DNA of 64,000 bases from Brachyhypopomus gauderio. Lineage: Eukaryota > Chordata > Actinopteri > Gymnotiformes > Hypopomidae. The notes below the pieces were generated by a model that saw only the letters and a program-made list of their open reading frames with translations, searched no databases and was not told the origin of the DNA. Numbering within the stretch: the stretch's first letter is position 1; every line of letters begins with the position of its first letter. Made by a program: the position numbers and the translations under genes. Positions 47,008 through 56,783 of the stretch are shown one piece after another. The DNA is taken from contig NC_135220.1 in assembly GCF_052324685.1 (NCBI RefSeq), positions 1,563,980 through 1,627,979 on the forward strand, written 5' to 3'.

Positions 47008-47530
47008 GACCCACGCTGACATACAGACCCAAGCTTTGACCAGGCTTGCTAACTCTTTTTGTTTTGTTTCTTTGTTTGTTTATGTAATTATTGGCTGCGT
47101 TTCGGACAGTAGTGTGACAGGGCTGGGGTGCTGTGTGTCCAGCCAGTCTCTGCTGCAGTGATCCTGTTCAGACTGGCTAGTGGCACTTTCAGCCTTTCAG
47201 TCTGTTTGGGTTCATCTGCAATGGCGGATTCGGTTTCATGTCATGCAGCCTGGAGGTAAACCAGTGCCTGCTTTCATGGCCTGAGCTTGAACCAGTGGTG
47301 CCGCTTACCCGGTGCTCGGCTGTGTTTGCCCTTCCTCGCCCTCTGGTGGAGGGTTTGAAGAAGCGCGGTTCTTTAAGAATAATAGCCATACTTTGTTTGC
47401 AGTAGTCACATCTCCCACTGTCCAAAATCATTGTGCATCCAAAGAAGAGGCGATATTGTACATTGCAGTATTTAAGCTCCATCTTTGAACTTTTAGCTAG
47501 TGTTCATTAGAAAGGGTGATTCATCTCCAA

Positions 47531-47613
<83 letters not shown>

Positions 47614-50305
47614 CTCTGCAGCTCTAAAGTGCAACTGCACCAACTGTGAGAAGACAGGTTATGAGTGCGAGACTGATGGCGCTTGTATGGCCTCCACCTC
47701 CTACATTAAGGGCCAGGAGCAGCACGTGCGCATTTGCATCCCACGTGAGAGCCTCATCCCCCCAGGTCAGCCCATCTACTGCCTGAGCGCGGAGGGCGTA
47801 CTCAACACGCACTGCTGCTACACCGACTACTGCAACAGCGTCGACCTGCAGGTGCCCAACGGTAAGGCTGCGGCCAGGGCCGTTAAGGCACACGTGTCAC
47901 GTTTAAAATAAAAAAAAAATGTACTGCTTCGTTGCGTCACGTGTGCCAATGCGTGTTTTTTTTTCTCTCTTTCTTTCTCTGAATGAGGTCCACTGGACTG
48001 GTCTTGTGAGAAGAGAAACGTGGTGCTCTTGTTTAAAGAACTGTAAACTGATATTTGCCCCATCCCACCCCCACCCCCCACCTCCCAATTTCAGGGGTTC
48101 CTGAGACCAAGATTTTGTCGGACTCAAGTCGGTGGGGTCCGGTGGAGCTGGCTGCGGTGATCGCAGGTCCGGTTTTCCTCGTCTGCTTGCTGCTGATTGT
48201 GGGCGTGCTCGTGTTCCAGCACCACCAGCGGACATACAACCACCGCCAGCGGCTGGACGCCGAGGACCCGTCCTGTGACCACCTCTACCTTGCCAAGGAC
48301 AAGACCCTACAAGACCTCATCTTTGACCTCTCCACCTCTGGCTCCGGTTCTGGTGAGTCCCGTCAGAACCTCCCAACTCTACGTGGCCGGTGCACATGTG
48401 TTTCACGAGTTTCACGTGGCTGCCCCGTCCCCGCAGGTCTGCCCCTGTTTGTGCAGAGGACGGTGGCACGGACCATTGTGCTGCAGGAGATAATCGGGAA
48501 GGGTCGCTTCGGCGAGGTGTGGAGGGGTAAGTGGCGAGGGGGAGACGTGGCCGTGAAGATCTTCTCCTCCCGGGAGGAACGCTCCTGGTTTCGCGAGGCC
48601 GAGATCTACCAGACCATTATGCTCCGACACGAGAACATCCTGGGCTTCATCGCCGCGGACAACAAAGGTGAGTGACTGCTCGCCAATCGCTCCTGTAATC
48701 CTTTAATCTCACCCCAAGATTAAATTGTATCGGGTAAGATTATCCCTAGCTAAATTGAATTGGTGTGATTTGTTTATTTTTACCGCCTTTAGACAACGGC
48801 ACGTGGACGCAGCTGTGGTTAGTGTCTGACTATCACGAGCACGGCTCTCTGTTTGACTACCTGAACCACTACTCCGTCACCATTGAGGGCATGATCAAGA
48901 TAGCGCTCTCGGCCGCCAGTGGACTCGCACACCTGCACATGGAGATCCTCGGCACGCAGGGTAAGTCATTAGTCACGACGATACGCCTTTTGTGGAACTA
49001 ACACAACGCTTAAAAAAAATAATAATAATGTTGCGCTTCATTCAAATGGCGCCGCCCGCAGGAAAGCCTGGTATTGCACATCGGGACCTCAAGTCTAAAA
49101 ACATCCTGGTGAAGAAGAATGGAACCTGTGCCATAGCAGACCTGGGCCTCGCCGTGCGCCACGAGTCCGTCACAGACACCATTGATATTGCCCCCAATCA
49201 GAGGGTGGGCACCAAGAGGTACAGGGTCCCCTGCTGCACGACACCTGCCCCACACGCTCAGCTAACTTGCCAACTTATTAAATGCAGTGATGGTACTGGT
49301 ATCCAAACTATAGTCAGAAGAAGTCATGGGGGTCATTAGAATGGGTTGCCTGTACCCAATTTAAAGGTTGTCAAATAAGCATCTTTTCCCTTTGTTTTCC
49401 AGATATATGGCTCCAGAGGTGCTGGATGAAACGATCAACATGAAACATTTCGACTCATTCAAGTGTGCGGATATCTATGCTTTAGGGCTGGTGTACTGGG
49501 AGGTAGCAAGAAGATGTAATGTTGGAGGTAAGAGAAGAAAGGCGTACAACACGCCAGTGCGTGATTGAAATTGAACTGTTCGGGAAAAACCACTAAATGA
49601 CTTATTTTTTTAATGTACATTTGCTCTCATAGGTGTTCATGAAGAATACCAGCTGCCCTACTATGACCTGGTGCCCTCTGACCCTTCTATAGAGGAGATG
49701 AGGAAGGTGGTGTGTGACCAGAGGTCGCGACCCAGCGTGCCCAACTGGTGGCAGACCTACGAGGTGCGTAACGTCGTTTCGTCCAGTCCCGCCGTGAGTG
49801 TGCTCCGTGGATCTAGTTCAGGGCTATTCAACTGGCGGCCCGCGGGCCAGAACCGACCCTTTAATGAATTTGTACCGGCCCATCTCCCCATAAATAATAA
49901 TAAATATTTGGTAAACCGCCGTAAAAATAAATAACGTTTATTATTTACGTTTTATTATTTAAAATTACGTTCAATTTTACATCCACTATGACAGTATTAG
50001 TATAGGTCTGAAAATTGTCTGGCCCATAGGTCAGAACTCTCTGCCAAATCTGGCCCGCAGAAAAATATAGTTGTATAGCCCTGATCTAGTTGGATCGAGT
50101 GGACCTAGTTGATTTAAAAATTAAACCAATCTGGGGTTAATGTAGCGTTAACGGGTGGAGTGTGTGCTTGCGTACCCAGGCGCTGCGGGTGATGGGCAAG
50201 ATCATGCGGGAGTGCTGGTACGCTAACGGAGCGGCCCGACTCACGGCGCTCCGCATCAAGAAGACCCTCTCCCAGCTCAGCGTGGAGGAGGACGTCAAGA
50301 TTTGA
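38541..50305 (+). CDS. acvr1b: activin receptor type 1B (ALK4), complete
   Basis: Nine exons: 38541-38604, 47622-47861, 48095-48352, 48437-48667, 48793-48960, 49062-49218, 49403-49527, 49633-49763 and 50180-50305; 499 residues. A signal peptide (1-21) precedes the ectodomain, which ends in HCCYTDYCN, an ACVR1B hallmark. Then come a membrane span at about 120-142, the GS box TSGSGSGLP (182-190) split by an intron, and a kinase with [13 protein letters not shown], Lys228, HRD 327-329 and DLG 347-349. The L45 loop NKDNGTWTQ is that of the SMAD2/3-activating ALK4/5/7 group. The C-terminus LSVEEDVKI matches ACVR1B (human 505 residues). The product binds activin, nodal or GDF ligands together with type II receptors at the plasma membrane. 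All splice sites are canonical and the frame is unbroken. A fish a/b paralogue suffix cannot be assigned. Confidence 0.95.
39241..40170 (-). mobile_element. decayed CR1/L2-type LINE, RT C-terminal part and 3' tail
   Basis: On the minus strand, broken frames show in order: an RT catalytic remnant ([12 protein letters not shown] in place of FADDT), [49 protein letters not shown], and [10 protein letters not shown]. This is the standard order of the RT C-terminus in CR1/L2/Rex1-like LINEs. The 3' end (plus 39241-39270) carries the TGACAATAAAGATATTCTGA tail. GT microsatellites and a G16 run at 39488-39503 interrupt it. It is clearly inactive. Confidence 0.8.
39464..39503. repeat. (GT)n plus G16
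   Basis: Short GT run ending in 16 G, inside the LINE remnant. Confidence 0.85.
43453..43530. repeat. (GT)n microsatellite
   Basis: Interrupted GT run in acvr1b intron 1. Confidence 0.9.
44709..44758. repeat. (CA)n microsatellite
   Basis: CA run with a CGCG break in acvr1b intron 1. Confidence 0.9.
45534..45566. repeat. C33 homopolymer
   Basis: 33 uninterrupted C, followed by further short C runs to about 45592. Confidence 0.9.
46272..46404. repeat. 19-bp x 7 tandem repeat
   Basis: Seven units of AGATCTGCCATTAGAGTGG. Units 1 and 5 share the variant ATTACAGAGG, spaced four units apart. Confidence 0.95.
46974..47005. repeat. G32 homopolymer
   Basis: 32 uninterrupted G after a short GT run, in acvr1b intron 1. 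Confidence 0.9.
47533..47609. repeat. (CT)38 forming the acvr1b exon 2 polypyrimidine tract
   Basis: A perfect CT run ends 12 bp before the CTGCAG acceptor of exon 2 (47616-47621). It therefore serves as the pyrimidine tract of that splice site. Confidence 0.9.
49819..50083. mobile_element. 265-bp hAT MITE in acvr1b intron 8
   Basis: The ends are CAGGGCTATTCAACT and the inverse of CAGGGCTATACAACT. Next to them are GGCCCGCGGGCC and TGGCCCGCAG blocks. A perfect 8-bp duplication ATCTAGTT flanks it (49811-49818 and 50084-50091). The middle is AT-rich and non-coding. Confidence 0.93.
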
Positions 50306-52418
50306 GATGCGTCGGCGTGGGTTACGCTGTGGCACCTCCCACGGAGAGAGACGCGCGACTAGAGAGCGGAAAAAAAAAAGACTTGAGAAGCGACCTGCCA
50401 GTAACAGCCACAGTTTTAACGTTTTTTAAAGTTGTAACAAGGACTACCTCACCTTTTTAGCCAAAACTACTGAGAGCAAGGCCATCGCAGCCATCCTTCC
50501 ACTGGCTCCCAATACGAAGCCCCTCCCTCCTGTCCGACTAGGTCCGCCTCCTTGGCCACGCCCTCGAGGTCGACGTCCGTCTCCTGTCCTCGACACCATC
50601 CACGTCCACTCCATGGACTTATTACTTTTCGTTTGCTAGGCAGGAAATGCTAATAAAAACTTTTTTTTTGTTTGTTTTGCCTCAACACCCTGACGTCTTG
50701 CCCTTAAAAGTGGCCTGTGCCACATGAGCGTGGCTGTATTCGTGGTGTGTCGTACTCTGGGCACAGACATCGCTCTGGCGCTGTTGTCCGAGCATGGGAC
50801 CGCTTCCTGTCTCTCAAGCAAAGAGCGCCACATAATCCCTCCCGTTAAACACGGGACGTTCGACACTGTTCAGGAGTTAAATGTGAATGTCTGGAAGGTG
50901 AAATACTCATCACAGTAATCAAGGCTCATTTGTTAAGCTGATGAAGATTGTCACTGTGCGCACTCAGAAACTGTACAGAAGGCGTGCTGGAGGCACTAGG
51001 CCTCATGTGCAGTCGGGCGAGTGCTGCCACCTCTATGCCTCTGCCCGCTTTCTTTTTTTAGGTATGAGATGAGCGTTTGTTCGGGTCAAAACCATTACTG
51101 ATTTGGAAATGAGAATTGTGACAGGACAAGTTTGGTCTCACCCGGTGCCATGTCTACGACTAAGACCATGGCGAGAGATGTAGCATCATAATCATTTGTA
51201 TGTTGTGTTTTCCTTCGGCTACACTGTTTTTGTTGTTGTATTTTTTGTTGTTATTTTTAAATGTAGACAGGAGAGCAAAGGCTGAGGTATACTCAGAGGG
51301 TCTACGTTTAGTTTGGGTATTGTTGGAATGAACTGCACTACGATTTTAAAGGTTGTTTTAATGCTGTGTTTGCTCTGAGGGGGTGTGGCAGAAGGATGTT
51401 TGTACCATATCTGTTAGCATCCTGTAAATTCATGTAAAATCATCTCCCTACCTGCTTATTTATAAGGTAACATTTAACCCACATCTTTCTATGATCGGTT
51501 TTCATCATAGATTTATCTTAGTTTCAGGCCAACTAGAAGGTACTGAATAGTCCCCCTCCCCTGTTCCTTTAAGTGCTGCATGAAAAAGCCCTCAAAGCCC
51601 AGAGCAGCTCGTCCTGATCTGTAGCTGATGCTGATCTGAACATCATCATAAATCGCCAGTATCTTGGTGAAATGAGGAATGTATAGCATTTAGAAAAAGT
51701 TAGAACAAACGTGCAAAAGGAGCGTTAGCTTGTCCTGTTCTGAGGGAGTGGCCTTTTCTTTTGGGCCGTGTGTCGGTACCACCAGAGAGTAGTAAAGCTC
51801 CGCCCACCTCAGGAGTCCGCCCAAGGTCTCCTGAGGTTCTACAGCAGGTGCATGGGTGCATTTACGGAATGGACGTGTGTAATCTGGAAGGCGTATTGTG
51901 CTACTGAATACAGCTGGAAACAGATGAAAGTTGCAACATGGTAAAAGCTTAGACGTCTAGAGAACGTGACCATCTTTTGTTGTCACTGATGTGCTCTGTA
52001 TCGAACACAGATTTCAGTCTTGACCAACATAAAGAACACGAGTAAAGACTAGTCATCGCCTTTTATTTATATGTCATGGATTTGTATTCACATCTTTTTG
52101 CCTTTGTGAGTGTAACATGCAGAATACTCTTACAACTAATGCCTAGAGTGGGAGGAAATGTTGGAATAAATGTTAGATGAGCCACCTACTGGTAGAACCA
52201 CACGGGTGTGTAGACCAAGTGGTCATTGTGACCGTCCACGTTTTGTGTGTCAGTATGCTGTTCAGTCTGCAATTCAAACCATAAATAATTCTAAATGCAA
52301 ATCTTTTGGGGATTAATTGAAATTGTACATAAATTATACATTTTGCTTTCTTATCACAATCTCCTTGTTTTAATTCACCAAGAACCATGTCTTGAAGCTG
52401 GGTTTTAGGCAAAATAAA
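50306..52418 (+). other. 3' UTR of acvr1b and convergent gap
   Basis: A first AATAAA lies at 50652-50657, with later ones at 52165-52170 and 52413-52418. A long 3' UTR using the distal signals would bring the acvr1b end within 450 bp of the kmt2d 3' end on the other strand. No further gene is seen here. Confidence 0.5.
50652..50657 (+). terminator. proximal polyadenylation signal of acvr1b
   Basis: AATAAA 347 bp after the stop, followed by a T/GT-rich stretch as expected downstream of a cleavage site. Confidence 0.6.
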
Positions 52419-52865
52419 AAAGTGTTGTACACAAATCTAACACATAACCAAGTGTTAAAAACAGACTGGGCTAGTGGCAGCTTCAATCAGTGAATTGCAT
52501 CATTTTGAGGTCTTGCCAATTCAGCACTATTTGCTGGAAACAATTACTTCATAAATGGCTACCTTGGACAAACAAGAAAACTTCTGGTCTAAAATCCCTT
52601 CACAGCTGTATTTAAGTGATCAGACATTAAAATAGCATGTAAAATACACTGACGATACTTTGGTTTCCTGTCACAGTTTTGTGCATCTTTGTTTTGGGTC
52701 TCCTAGTGAGATTCTGCATTTCAGGAAATAGTTCAGTGTTTGGTTGAAGCAGTTTCTGAATGAGAGCACAAGGTTTTCCTAAACGCCAGTGTGCTACATC
52801 TAAAATGTAACTGCATTTGAGAACTAGTGATACAAAATGAAGAGGAACATATATTTAAAATGCAT

Positions 52866-55494
52866 TTTATTTTCCTTTACAAGAAATAAAGCAGAGACAA
52901 AGAAAATGGATCAGGGAAAGGGGTGGGGCAGCTGTATATAAAGTAAAGCAACCTCTGACATCATCAAAAAAATATGTACAATTCAAAATTATATCCATAC
53001 AAAACATGCCACATACAATAAAAATGATCTTTTATCTTCCCTAAAAGTAGCTCTGCTGTACAGATGCAGCAACCTTTTTAAAAAGTAGGTCAGGTTTAAA
53101 AAAAAATTAAGCAAACTATTCTTTATTAAATTAGAGGATATGCAGAAAAACCTTAAATTAGGATAATCCAACAGAAGGTAGGAGTTAAAATCCAGTGAGT
53201 TTTATAATGAACTTTCTTTGACAAAGATACACACAACAGATTAAGTTCACCAATTCTGCTATTAGTTTTAAACTGTCTTTAGGAGTATTCTAAGCAAAAC
53301 CATTTCAGAGTGCAATTCTCAGGTAAAATTGGGGGATATCATTGAATATTGAAGTCATACCATACACTGGCTATACTGCCATTTCACAAGTTATATAAAA
53401 CACGTTCACTTCTACAGGGAGGAAAAAAATATAGAACGACACTAATCATTTCAAAAACAGAATCATCTCAGGAACTTCAAGATTTTCTATTCAGAGAATT
53501 TACTTATCAAATGGTAACCAATTCAAGGACAGGTTTCAATATTTCAGGTATTTCACAAGCAGTAGCATAAATAATTGTAAAAGAAGAAATATGTGAACAA
53601 TATTACATAAATACACAAACTCTACGCACCATTCTACTACTGCTCAACCCCCCAATGATCTATTTGCATCATGAAGAAATATTATCCAGACTACCTTTGC
53701 ATTGTGAATCCCATCTTGAATGCTGTAATTCACCTCAACCACTCATCCATGTCATTGGTGAACACAAGATAACCATCACGCTATTTTGTTAAACTGTATA
53801 TGGTCTTATAGCAAAAAATGATAATAGAAAAACAGGTAAATGCAAAACACTCTGATTTCATATACATAGATATTACTTCGTTTGCCATTTTACATATATT
53901 TATAGATATATATATACACATTTAATCTTTCTGATAAAATGATATCCAGTGGTTTTTTATTCCATCAATTTTATTTCTCTACAATTTTGATTTTATTGAT
54001 TAAAAAGGGGTCGGTTAAAGAGCTTTTGCCCCCCGTTATATACAGTTTGTACATTGTTATTTTTTTAATATGAGGTCATAAGTCAGGGGAGGAGGGAGCA
54101 GGACAAGTCACAGTTTGTGGAGACTCTGCTCTGTTACCTCCTCTGAAGACTCATTTTTATAACTGTTTTTAAATTACTTAAGTATCAAAGAAAAACAAAA
54201 ATGCCCTTTTAAAAGTCTCTCTCTGCCATTGTTTTAGCATCCACAAGACCGTGCCAACACCACAAGCGTGCACACTGGCTGTGGCCAGGCGGAGAAAGGC
54301 TCTCTACAGTAAGTTTACAACAGTCGACTAATTATTACCAAGGAAGAGGCGTATGAAAATGTTGTAGCTGGAGCGGAGATCAAATAAAGAATCTAATGAA
54401 CAATGGGATATAAAGAGTGAAAACATGCCAATCATAATAGTAGCCCTGCATCACAAGTTACTGTTTATTAGTCAAGAGCCTGAAGCATCAATCGTTTTGG
54501 TTGAGGGTCTTGGAACATAATCGTCTTGCAAAAAAAATAAAAACAAACAAAACACCTCCAACTGCACACATGATTCTGCTTCACTTTTGAGGTTTAAGCT
54601 ATGAAACCTGTCACTCTGTTTGCACGAAACTCAGTCCTAGCAATGCATGAATGGATTTGCTTGTGCGCTTAGAAGAAAAGAAAAGAAAAAAAAGATGAAA
54701 AATGATCTCTAGAAGTGAGGCTGACATAAAAGCAAAAATGGCTACATGAGATCTACAGTCATTCAGACTAGGCGGTCTCCTACATCTGGACACCCATTTG
54801 GTTTCTGATTACTCTAAATAATGCATGAGGACATGAAAAATCGGTCAAATGGGCTCTATCATTTGCACGAGTCGCAACAGTTCACTACTGTAAATAATAA
54901 GCAAAATAGACACGTTTCCCTGCTGAGCCGAGAAGACAACTGCCATGTGACAACATTCCTGTCTTCCCCTTTCCACAGTAGCACTTAACAATTTAATACA
55001 AAGCAGTCACTTCCCACAAACTCAATGAGGTAGACAGGGTCAACCGAACCCACCTTTAAACTCAATATAATAAAACATCTGGTGCTTTTTGAGCCACAGG
55101 TCAAATAGTATTTAAACTTTATATTATCTTACATCTTGTCCACCATAGATACATAGTTCTGATGTCAGCCACTTCAGGATTGTCTTGCCAATATCCATGC
55201 TGTCAATCTTCATGGATGACGATGTGAGGATGTTGTTCTGGGGTGACGGGGTGGTAAGAAAAAAAAAACAAAACAAAAACAAAAAAATAGGTCCAAAGCT
55301 GAAGTGTATTAGTTCATGTTTGAGTACTTAAATGGCTTTAATCAAACTTTCTTCACTGAGTTCTACCCTAAGTGTATTGATATGATATAGAAATCAGACA
55401 TTTTGGTAGATGTAGAGAGGATTGATTCCAGCCAGTCAGCTTATTGGAGGGCAACAGTAGAGGAAATGGGAAGGAGGTGCTTTTGGCAAAGGCA

Positions 55495-55525
<31 letters not shown>

Positions 55526-55774
55526 GAATATTCAAGCACACCTTTGAGCTTGTCTGAAAAGGTTGTGGCTTCAAATCTGACTCCATTCAAAGCTTTGGCT
55601 CCTGATGCGAATAACGAGATCCTTTTCTTGCCACTGACAGACAGCAAACGTCCCCCCCCCCCCTCGTTTCAGAACAGCTTATGATCTGGGTAGTTAAAAT
55701 TCTAAGAAGCTTTGGCGCAGAAGTGTTCTGGCACCAGTGAGCAAAAGGTACGCTCCGCACGTCCCGTCTCCCTG
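52866..55774 (-). other. probable 3' UTR of kmt2d
   Basis: Minus-strand sequence after the kmt2d stop codon is AT-rich and largely non-coding for about 2.9 kb, to an AATAAA at 52866-52871. Mammalian KMT2D has a 3' UTR of similar order. One segment, 55133-55237, looks like an exon and is listed separately. A T27 run lies near 55499-55525. Confidence 0.5.
55133..55237 (-). other. exon-like ORF of unknown origin
   Basis: On the minus strand a pyrimidine-rich tract and CCCCAG acceptor precede 105 bp, which read as 35 open codons (NNILTSSSMKIDSMDIGKTI at the start, then a tryptophan-leucine segment). A GTAAGA donor follows directly. Phase is 0 at both ends. It lies 540 bp beyond the kmt2d stop codon. 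I do not recognise the family and see no partner exons. Chance cannot be ruled out for a frame this short. Confidence 0.35.
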
Positions 55775-56196
55775 TTAGTTCATCCACTTCCGGCAATTCC
55801 AGGCTCCACAATGGCAGGGGATTTTGTGTTGATCGTCCTCGAAGTCGAACTGATAGTCATACGTCAGCTAACGGCCCATCAGAGAGCATGCAAGAGGGAG
55901 ACACACGTAAAAGATCGTTTATAAGATCAACAAAGTAAATACACCACAAGACTTTGAATGCCAAGCAACAGGTTGATCCATGAGACTCTTACCTCCTCCC
56001 CCTTGGGGATCCTACGACTGGAAATGATGATGATTTTGTCCTCTTTGTCGAACGTCACCACTTCGGCAACACAGTTGGGTGCACAGGAATGGTTGACGTA
56101 GCTGGTCAATGAAGCACACGCGCGCCACGCACACACACACACAATGTATCTCCCAAGTGAGTCCAACATCAAAGAGAGTCGGAGAAAATCAGAGAT

Positions 56197-56232
<36 letters not shown>

Positions 56233-56783
56233 ACTGTATCTTACCGTGCAGGGCCTCCAGTAAGGGTGGCATCTATTACATGCTCATTATTGATGCGGAA
56301 CATGTAGATCCCCCGATTCTGATTGAGAACAAATATGAATATATTGATCATCAGACAGCCTGATGCAAGACAAAATTTTGAGGGCATCAGGAAATCAGCT
56401 GCAAGTACTGAGGATTACTCAAAACGTGTTCAGACCAAACGTGTGTTACTGAAATACATTTCCAAACTTGGCCGCCCTCGTTGTTTAGTTTACAAACCTG
56501 CTCCTCGTAGATTTTCTCCCGCCGATTTGCCACTTCATTACGAATGATGGTGCCAATGTACTCAATGACCATCGTGTGTTTTTCAAGGTCTTTAGCTGCG
56601 TACAGGCCCAGCCCCTGAATCCGGGAGCGAGCCAGGTACACGTTATTCTTCCACTCGGTTTTTAACCTCCGGTACTGAGAGGACTTGGAGTGAACAAACT
56701 GTTTGCTGTAGGGGGTATTGATCTCCCCTGTGAATGTGCTCTGGTAGGCTTTGGACATACTGGTGCTGTTCAATGTATGGGGC
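55775..56783 (-). other. kmt2d: kmt2d SET and post-SET exons
   Basis: Four exons encode the catalytic end. The first (56783-56498) starts RPHTLNSTSMSKAYQSTFTG and includes YLARSRIQGLGLYAAKD, where SET begins. The 74-bp exon holds NRGIYMFRINNEHVIDAT. The third carries YVNHSCAPNC, the cofactor-binding knot. The last contains LTYDYQFDFEDDQHKIPCHC and the zinc-binding post-SET cysteines. All expected catalytic motifs are intact. Confidence 0.95.

Larger units (their letters stand above)
38605..47621 (+). other. 9-kb first intron of acvr1b
   Basis: No extra exon was recognised. It contains a decayed LINE (39241-40170, minus), a CpG-rich patch near 40320-40600, a CT run at 41828-41870, GT and CA microsatellites (43453-43530, 44709-44758), an imperfect CCACACACTCCCACGGT repeat (about 44568-44665), C33 and G32 homopolymers, a 19-bp tandem array (46272-46404) and a long CT tract before exon 2. 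Confidence 0.6.

Noticed and set aside
54200-54310. Minus-strand open stretch in the kmt2d 3' UTR that might partner the exon at 55133-55237
   Set aside because: Splice signals are poor and the composition is not convincing.
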